DNA of 64,000 bases from Cryptomeria japonica (taxonomy: Eukaryota; Streptophyta; Pinopsida; Cupressales; Cupressaceae). Location: the NCBI RefSeq assembly GCF_030272615.1, contig NC_081405.1:157127454-157191453 (forward strand). The letters run 5' to 3'. The notes under the pieces are model-generated. The model saw nothing but the letters and a program-made list of their open reading frames with translations. It was not told the origin of the DNA and made no database searches. The position numbers were made by a program, and so were the translations under genes. Within the stretch, counting starts at the first letter, position 1. Every line of letters starts with the position of its first letter. This document shows positions 57,538-64,000 of the stretch, piece after piece.

Positions 57538-58718
57538 TGATGAATACTAAGAGGGGGGGTGAATTAGTATACCCAAAAATACTGAACTCAAACACTTAAA
57601 CAGTTTAGCAGTAAATCGGTATAACAGTTTTACTAACAAACTGGTTAACACAAATGCAAACCAAATAGCAAATAAGGCATTCACCCACAGAAGCACAATC
57701 ACCATAACACAAGAGATTTTGAGGTGGAAACCCAAATGGGAAAAACCATGGTGAGGTGAAACTCACAAGTAACTATCTACAGAATAGTAACCAGACCGGT
57801 TAAGGTCATACAATGTTCTTCACCAGAACAGATCCTATTAGGAATCTCAATCTTTGTTAGGAGATAAGTCCGATTAAAGACTACCTTGTGAGAGGATTTT
57901 AGATCCATAGTTGTGAACCACCTTGTTAGAGGATTTAAAAAGGCTTTTCCAAGCCTACCCGGTTAAGGGTTTCAAACTTGTCGAAGATGTGAGTAATCAA
58001 CAAGTGAGTGATCTAAATACTAGCACAGTATGCTTGGTTAGATCCTTGATAGCTCATTATTAATGCATTTCAGCATTACTCCAGTCTTCAAAATCTCCAC
58101 ACTTTATTTCTTCATACAGACCTATTCTTCTACTGTGATTGCACATGCAAAAACCTCATTAACCACCTAAAAATCCTAACCACTCTCTCATCTAAAACCC
58201 TAGACATGATGTCCTTAAAAAGGAATCTAATTTCACGTTGGTCCAATAGGATTACATTGCAAGTTCCTAGGTTCAGTGCATCTGGACACATTTGGTAACA
58301 CGACACAGAATCACCGCCAAAGTGTCGATGGATGATAACTCATCACAAAAATAATACCGGTTGGTAACTCATCACAGAGTAATACCAGTTCATACATTTA
58401 CCTATTACCAGTTCACACATTTTACCAATTACTGGTTTGTCAAAAATAAAGACTGGGAAAAATGATAACAATTGCTTTGTTTCTTCATACCACTTTGGGT
58501 CCTCAAACTACTTGAGGTCTTCATACCTCTTGGGTCTTCTTACCGCTTGAGATTGGTAAACACTTTCTGCAAAACAATGATAGTCTAAAGACTATAATTC
58601 ATAATACCGGTTTGGAACAAATATCAGTTGAGCATAACTCATACATACAAAAAGTGATCTCAAAGCAAGTGTGTGTCCATCAATGACAATCACAACATCA
58701 TTATCAAAAATGCCAACA
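57538..58718 (-). repeat. 5' LTR of element F
   Basis: A 1181-base LTR on the minus strand, TGTTGGCATTTTTG at 58718 to GTATTCATCA at 57538. It is very similar to the 3' copy (51070-52264); the differences seen by eye are small substitutions and short gaps. No gene. Confidence 0.92.
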
Positions 58719-59496
58719 TTTTCATCTGTGAAACTAAATATGCTAAGGAATTGTTGAAGAAAATTGGTATGGGAGATTCTAAACTGGTAAGTACTCCTAT
58801 GGTTACAAGTGAGAAATTGACAAGATGTTTCTATATTGGTAAATCCTACAAGATACAAATATATGATTGGAGGTCTGATTTCCTTGACTAAGATTATGCC
58901 TGACATTATGAATGTTGTTTGTATTGTTTCAAGATTTCAGAGTGATCCTAGAGAGAATCACGAGATTGTGGTGAAAAGGATTTTTAGATACTTGCAAGGT
59001 ACATCAGAATATGGCTTGTGGTACCCTAAGGATGATAAATTTACTTTATGTGCATATACAGATGTTGATTGGGCTAGAGATGTTGATGACCGGAAAAGTA
59101 CTAAAGAAGTTGGTTTCATGGATCAGCAAGAAACAGTCATGTACTTCTTTATCTACTATTGAAGATGAGTATGTTGCTACTGCTATTAATTGTACACAAG
59201 TTTTATGGATGAAGCAAATGTTGGGGGATATAAAGGTGGATTGTGATGCACCGGTTGTTATTCACTGTGATAACTCTGCTGCTATTGATATATCAAAGAA
59301 TCTAGTATTTCATTCTAAAACAAAGTACATATCTATCAAGTATAACTTTTTGAAGGAAAAGGTTGATGCAAATGAAGTTACACTGGTTTATGTGAACACT
59401 AAAGAGCAGATTTCATTCACTAAACCTTTGCCCAAGGAATCATTTGAGTACCTAAGAGGAAGATTGGGAGTTTTTTCCCCTCCTGTAGAGACTTGA
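58719..59496 (+). pseudogene. RT C-terminus and RNase H of element J
   Basis: Continues from 51069 with FICETKYAKELLKKIGMGDS, STPMVTSEKLT, a disturbed RYKYMIGGL segment and CAYTDVDWARDVDDRKST. Part of the RNase H core is deleted or shifted near 59105. TALNCTQVLWMKQML-like, IHCDNSAAIDISKN and HSKTKYISIKYNF follow, then FTKPLPKESFEYLRGRLGVF and the terminal SPPVET before TGA at 59494. IADIFTKPLP has lost IADI. Confidence 0.9.
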
Positions 59497-59872
59497 TTCA
59501 TGTTGTTTGGCATTAGTCTGGCATGCATTATTAGAGATGCTATTAATTTTGGCACTGATGTGGGATCCCACTGCTCAGGGGGAGTAGTCAGCTTTGTGAT
59601 TTAGTGGTTTATGTTTTTGCTTTGATATTTTTGTCAGATTTCTGGCATTGATGTCAAAGTGGGGGAGATATTGATATGAAAAAGAGAAAGAAAGAAAAAG
59701 AATAGTCACGGGAGAGATATGAATAATAAAAATAAAGGGGATAGATATTGACATTCACAATTGTATGTGAAAGATTGTTGGTTGTCTTCCATTGGGGGAG
59801 ACTTGTTTGGCATTTCTTGGTACTTAGATGTTTTTCACATCTAGTGTTGTCATCAATGCCAAAGGGGGAGAT
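59497..59872 (+). promoter_or_regulatory. 3' untranslated region and twin polypurine tracts of J
   Basis: Upstream tract GGCATTGATGTCAAAGTGGG continues GGAGAT at 59669. The terminal CCAAAGGGGGAGAT abuts the LTR at 59872, preceded by GTTGTCATCAATG. No gene. Confidence 0.78.
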
Positions 59873-61085
59873 TGTTGGCCATTTAATGGAATTGATTATG
59901 TGCTGCATTTATTTTTTGTCATTGATTCCAACACTAGCCATTTGGATGCTTTACCAGCACCCTTCTAGTCCCGGTAGGTTGAGTGGTTTCTGGTTATTTG
60001 GATCTGGCATGATCTAGTAGGCTCCGGTATGATTTGGTTATGGAATTGGCTTGTTCATGATACTCATGATAATATTCAGTAAGTTGGTTTTGGTTTGGTG
60101 ATTGGATGCTATCCTATTTGCTTGGAAGCTTGGTTTCTGGTTTTAGCGAGGGTTTCATTGGCAGAGCTTTTGATGACGATCTTTGTTGAATTGCATAAGT
60201 GGTGTCGGTGCAGCTTCCGATGGAGTTTTGGGATATTGTTGGTGATCATGTTCGAGACTTGGCAGATGAAGATCATTTCTATAGCGTGTGGACCTATATT
60301 GGGTCTCGTTTGATCTAGGTTATGGAGCAGCTTTAATGTAACGTGTGGATTGGACCTCTCAATGTGTTTTTGGGATATCTTATGTGTTGGATATTATTTG
60401 TTTGGTCTAAGGCTGACGTGGTTTGTAATTATGAAATTGGTTTATTATCTGGTGGCCAACCTAATTATTTATGGTCGAGGGTTTGTATATATAGATGTAA
60501 GATCTCATTGTAGATAATCATTGTTAGGAAAAAGGTCATGGTCAAGGAATGTAATGTGTGAATAATTTAATATCATTAAGGTGGAGGATTTGGTTGATCA
60601 TTGGAGATCAAAATGGGCTTATGTAAGAGGATTTCATCTTCCGGTATTGAGCTTAACTAGAAATGTACTCAGGCATAGGAGATGTTATCTTTTGCTGTTC
60701 AACTCTTCTTCGGATTGTAGTATGGATTTATATATAGTCAGTGAGGCTCCTTTTGTGATGAGCAATGTGCTCTAGGCTATTGGCCTTCCTGCAAGTGCAA
60801 GTCCCTCAATTGTAATTCACATACTTGCTGCAGAAGTATTATCTGATTATGGGTAGGCTTCCCATCGTGGTTTTTCCCTTTACTGGGTTCTCCACATATA
60901 AATATTGGTGTCATGCGGACGGTTTTTATTTTATAATTATTGTTTATGCTTAATTGGTTTAACTTATATTCCAGTATTAATTTTTTGGGTTCTAATATTA
61001 AATTTTTAAATTACTAATAGTTTCGGTAATCTGTGACAACTGATTCACCCCCTCAGTTGTCTTCTAATTATTGAACTGTCTAGCA
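59873..61085 (+). repeat. 3' LTR of element J
   Basis: A 1213-base LTR, TGTTGGCCATTTAATG to TGTCTAGCA, followed by the duplication GTTTT. Promoter TATATATAG at 60486-60494. The 3' end TAGCA differs by one base from TAACA in the 5' copy. No gene. Confidence 0.94.
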
Positions 61086-61090
61086 GTTTT

Positions 61091-61499
61091 GGGGTGGCCA
61101 TATGCACCTAGAGTGACTTCCCATGCTAGTCTAGGTTAGGGTTTAGATGTGGAGGTGGGGAAAATAGACGCGTGGCGTGAGTGCCCGTGTTGATCAGGGT
61201 TAGGTCTAAGTTATGGGTTTTTAGCATGTGTGACTATGGCATAGTATGAGCACCATGGTTTTGGCGCGAGTGTTGGATGATTCAATACGAGTGCTAGGGA
61301 GGGTGGAAAATGAAAAAATTGATGAGTATAGGTGCAGGAAATTGCTTAAGGGGTAGCATAGATGCTACAAGAATAAGATAAGGGGAGGATTAGGAAGAAT
61401 GATAAGGGATAATGAAGTGGTTTGCGTGAATGTAGGCAGATTTAGGGTCATTGGCATTGAGAGAGCACTAGTCGATGATGATGAGGTTATACAGGTAGT
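61091..61499 (+). other. Leader of the antisense PMD gene in gypsy M
   Basis: Directly continues 46386 when J is removed. It is a G-rich, mostly noncoding sequence; from about 61400 it reads as the start of a protein with many breaks (...RALVDDDEVIQVV). Probably the 5' part of the PMD gene or its leader. No clear promoter was found. Confidence 0.45.
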
Positions 61500-62110
61500 T
61501 AGAGGCAGATGAGCTAGAGATATTGAGCTCCATAGGATTGGATTTCATCAACTAATGGACGCGGATCAAAGCGAACACCATCATGATGACTACACTGGTA
61601 AAGAGGTGGGATAGCAAGACCTGTACCTTTCGTCTACCTATAGGAGACACCACTATGAAACTATTGGATGTATGGAGGATCTTGAATATCCCCATTCACG
61701 ATGTGATTCTTGAGTATAGGATTGATGTGGAAGACTTCTATCTTCAGGAGGTTTGTGAGTGGGATGTGCTACCTATGATGGACAAGACATATATGCATTT
61801 AGGGAGAGTGACGGAGATCCGACATATTCCTTTCTTGGTGCTTGTGATCTATGTATTTATGAGTGGAAGGGTGATGCCTAACTTTGGAGGACATGGATTT
61901 CGCATTGGGTGGAGCAAGTGCATGTACCATATGGTATATGATTGTGTGTAGTATGCATGGGGATCAGTGATGGTTGCTCAGTTATATCATGATATCCATT
62001 TAGTTGTGTACAGAGATTATGCGATTTTGTCAACGGGTGTTACCTTGCTTCACGTATGGGCATGGGAGCACATTGCATTAACTTTATCGGTCAGGGTATA
62101 AGACAAGTGA
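61500..62110 (+). pseudogene. Plant mobile domain (PMD) gene remnant, antisense to gypsy M
   Basis: The frame opens with LHRIGFHQLMDAD and, after a shift near 61575, runs 61583-61951. LVKRWDSKTCTFRLPIGDTT, MKLLDVWRILNIPI and GWSKCMYHMVYDC match the PMD pattern: LVERW..ET.TFHLP.GE.T.TL.DV..L..LP. A TAG at 61949 interrupts it and it continues with YAWGSVMVAQLYHDI and LHVWAWEHIALT, the typical WAWER-like PMD block. PMD proteins are plant proteins linked to transposons and to the MAIN family. The orientation is opposite to the LTR of M. Confidence in the domain is good; the copy is dead. Confidence 0.8.
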
Positions 62111-62799
62111 CCACGATGACGATATATAGATCGATATAGGGGGTAACTGCACTACACACAGATAGGGACTATATGGTTTTGGCGTCACATTTTTATGATC
62201 TCATGCAGTTTACATGGTGGCCATTTTTGGATAGCGAATGGTGGAGGAGAGACTGGTAGCTACGTTGGGCAAGTTGGTATATGTTATGGAGTACTATGCA
62301 CCATATAGGGTGGCCTGGCAGTTTGGAGAGGTATAGGATATAGTGGGTGATATACCATTATATCCATGGATTACACGGAGGTAGGCTTGTGGGGGCAGAC
62401 TGTGAGTCCGCTGGAGGGGAGGACCAGTTTTCAGACAGCAACATACCTAGTTTGGGATGAGAAGAGGGGTGCATGGGAGGATTCAGGTACCACTGAGGGA
62501 TACAAAAGTTGGTGGGAGGTGCACCTACTAGTGTGACTGACTATTCCAGGGGTGCTAGAGATGATGAGGTGCAATTGGTCATGGATGAGATAGTTGGAGG
62601 GGAGTAGGATGCTCCTTGGGATAGGGCTTTGGTGGGTGAAGGTAGGGGTGTCATGAGGTAGAGGAGGGGGTAGTATGAGGGAGAGGGCCACAGAAGGCCA
62701 TTCCAGCATAGATACAGGTGGTGACAATAGGGCAGGTGGTAGGGGAGGGGGAGGGGGGAGGAGATGAGGTAGTGCCCATGGATATCCCTGATGTGCATG
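62111..62799 (+). pseudogene. Degenerate middle part of the PMD gene
   Basis: Traces such as PLEGRTSFQTATYLVWDEKR and EGYKSWWEVHL continue a PMD-type protein, with frequent frame changes. Near 62640-62770 there is a very purine-rich stretch (GGTAGGGGAGGGGGAGGGGG). Minus-strand open frames across here are antisense shadows with no domain content. Confidence 0.55.
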
Positions 62800-63420
62800 C
62801 ACATGACACTGGAGTGGAGGGTAGTGACAGGGTTTCTTGAGGATATTTTGACAAGATCATGTAGGAAAGGGATGTTACCAAAGAGAGAGTACAATTGCTC
62901 AAGGATGAGCTGCAAGTGGAGAGGGTGAGAGAGGACAGTCTGGAGGTGGAGTTGGGGAGATTATAGTAGGAGATTGATGATTTGATAGAGAGCCTGCAAA
63001 TGGCTCGAATTGAGGTGGAGGATCTCTGGAGGGAGGGAGAGGAGGCACAGAGGATGTTGGAGGAGGTGAGAACATGGAAAGCCATTGGGGAGTTGTAGAG
63101 CACATTACAACAATAGAATGAGGAGTTGGAAAGCATGCAGGTGAGGGTGCAGAGGGTAGAGGCATATGTGACTCGCCTATGAAGGGAGAGGGATTCTGCA
63201 CGATAGATGTTAGTCCCCGCAAGGCTAGGGAAGATGTACTCTGACATGATGCAGCAATAGGAGAGGGAAGAGAGAGAAGAATAGGAGGCTATTAACTACA
63301 AAGGATTATATCATGGAGTGGTCCCAGTAGAGCAAAGAGCAGCATTGTACATAGAGAGAGTACGTTCTCACATGACACACAACCAATGTCTATTACAGAG
63401 CTAATAGACAGGAGGATCGT
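62800..63420 (+). pseudogene. Coiled-coil tail of the PMD gene, riddled with TAG stops
   Basis: One plus-strand frame reads as a long coiled coil: ERVQLLKDELQVERVREDSL, IESLQMARIEVEDLWREGEE, AQRMLEEVRTWKA, ELESMQVRVQRVEAYVTRL. About eight in-frame stops break it; nearly all are TAG at places where Gln fits (for example before ERDVTK, after STLQQ, before EREERE). The frame itself is otherwise preserved, which suggests decay by C-to-T change rather than by indels. It ends with YHGVVPVEQRAALYIERVR. Confidence 0.65.
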
Positions 63421-64000
63421 TGGGTATGAGACCAGGAAGGACAAGGGGAGCAGACGCATCTAGAGGAGGAGGAGGGGATGAGGAGGGGGTTGAAAAGATA
63501 GGAGGGGAGACTTAGCTCCATTTTGTATTACTTTTTACCCTTTGGGGCGGCCATTGTACTATGACTATAATATTCATTTTTTAGGGATATATATATGATA
63601 CATGATTTTTTACGGCGCTTATATATGCATGTACTTTATCATGGAAAATATGATGGACATTATTTATTATTTTATGATGTGATGTATTGATGATGTTTAT
63701 GCAGATGTTGTGCTAACCTATTTGTGATGCAAGATGGATGGCTTATATATGCATATATTTATGATATGCTACTTATTAGGGCATATTTTTTACAAAATAT
63801 TTATGTGCTATATATGGATGCTCTTCCATATAATTTCATCATAAGGGCATTTACTATTGGTTTTTATATGCAGGAGAATCACTGAAGAGAATGGAGTTGT
63901 CCAAGGATCAACTGTTTCATGAATGGATATGGGTCAGTTGGGCACATTGAGGGAGAGCACTAAGTAAAGACTACATAAAGAGTCCATCATATCAGCATTC
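63421..64000. other. Unassigned right-edge sequence in gypsy M
   Basis: Up to about 63500 a basic, Gly-rich stretch may be the end of the PMD protein. From 63530 the sequence is AT-rich with many TATATATG runs and no coding signal. If M is a Tat-type gypsy, its integrase should appear on the minus strand further to the right; none is visible up to 64000. Confidence 0.4.

Larger units (their letters stand above)
51070..58718 (-). mobile_element. Non-autonomous copia-like element F in element J
   Basis: A 7.65-kb minus-strand element with LTRs 51070-52264 (3') and 57538-58718 (5'). The flanking bases are TTTTA and TTTTC, one mismatch; the expected original in J is TTTTC. It has a primer-like site and polypurine tracts of the copia type but no protease, integrase, RT or RNase H. 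It encodes ORF1 (57488-56208) and a broken ORF2 (55760 to about 52546). The layout is the same as in element A. Confidence 0.93.
46392..61085 (+). mobile_element. Ty1/copia retrotransposon J (host of F)
   Basis: Flanked by the perfect duplication GTTTT (46387-46391, 61086-61090). LTRs are 46392-47606 and 59873-61085, nearly equal in length. The interior holds gag, protease, integrase and RT on 47665-51069 and the rest of RT and RNase H on 58719-59496. Element F is inserted between them in the RT. Same family as E by its LTR head and promoter block. Confidence 0.95.

Noticed and set aside
62431-63247. Minus-strand frames of 100-200 codons rich in Ser, Pro and Leu
   Set aside because: Antisense of the purine-rich PMD tail; no domain content, while the plus strand reads as a coherent coiled coil.

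Overview
This window is wall-to-wall transposable element. I find no host protein gene, rRNA, tRNA or CRISPR array. Every strong coding signal belongs to LTR retrotransposons. The Ty1/copia elements carry initiator-Met-tRNA-type primer sites, TGTTGG...CTAACA or TAGCA ends and 5-bp target duplications; the rest is older Ty3/gypsy material. Nesting this deep, long decayed LTRs and the plant-type gag/pol motifs point to a plant with a large repeat-rich genome. A gymnosperm is my best guess, but that is an inference.

Layout. (1) 1-27478 is one minus-strand copia element (B), cut apart by three insertions. The first is element A (1776-13302, + strand), which holds solo LTR S1 in its 5' LTR and copia D (5803-about 10694, - strand) in its second ORF. 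The second is copia C (14709-22286, + strand), the best preserved element here. The third is solo LTR S2 (22625-23867). (2) 27479-27753 and 43035-44250 are two halves of a minus-strand gypsy (K), the host of B and of copia E (27754-43029, + strand). E itself holds solo LTR H (29746-32381) and gypsy I (34650-40736), which has lost its pol. (3) 44251-45776 holds two gypsy LTR pieces in opposite orientation (L, then M). (4) 45777-46386 and 61091-64000 are the interior of gypsy M; it carries a decayed plant-mobile-domain (PMD) gene antisense to M. (5) M is split by copia J (46392-61085, + strand), which is split by non-autonomous element F (51070-58718, - strand).

How the genes work together. In the autonomous copia elements (B, C, D, E, J) the order is gag with one CCHC knuckle, aspartic protease, integrase, reverse transcriptase and RNase H. 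Nearly all copies are broken; C has only three obvious lesions. A and F are different. They have copia-type LTRs, primer sites and polypurine tracts but no protease, integrase, RT or RNase H. Both encode ORF1, a coiled-coil protein with four zinc-knuckle positions that looks like the back half of a Sirevirus-like Gag. Both also encode a long ORF2 that starts MAS, is charged and lysine/glutamate-rich, and ends in coiled coil. Finding this layout twice, in unrelated insertion sites and on opposite strands, suggests a non-autonomous family that uses enzymes from its copia neighbours. It is the best candidate here for something little described.

Perfect or near-perfect target duplications, quoted per element, support the boundaries of A, C, E, F, H, I, J and S1. 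Those of D (right end), L, M (inner end) and S2 are less certain.
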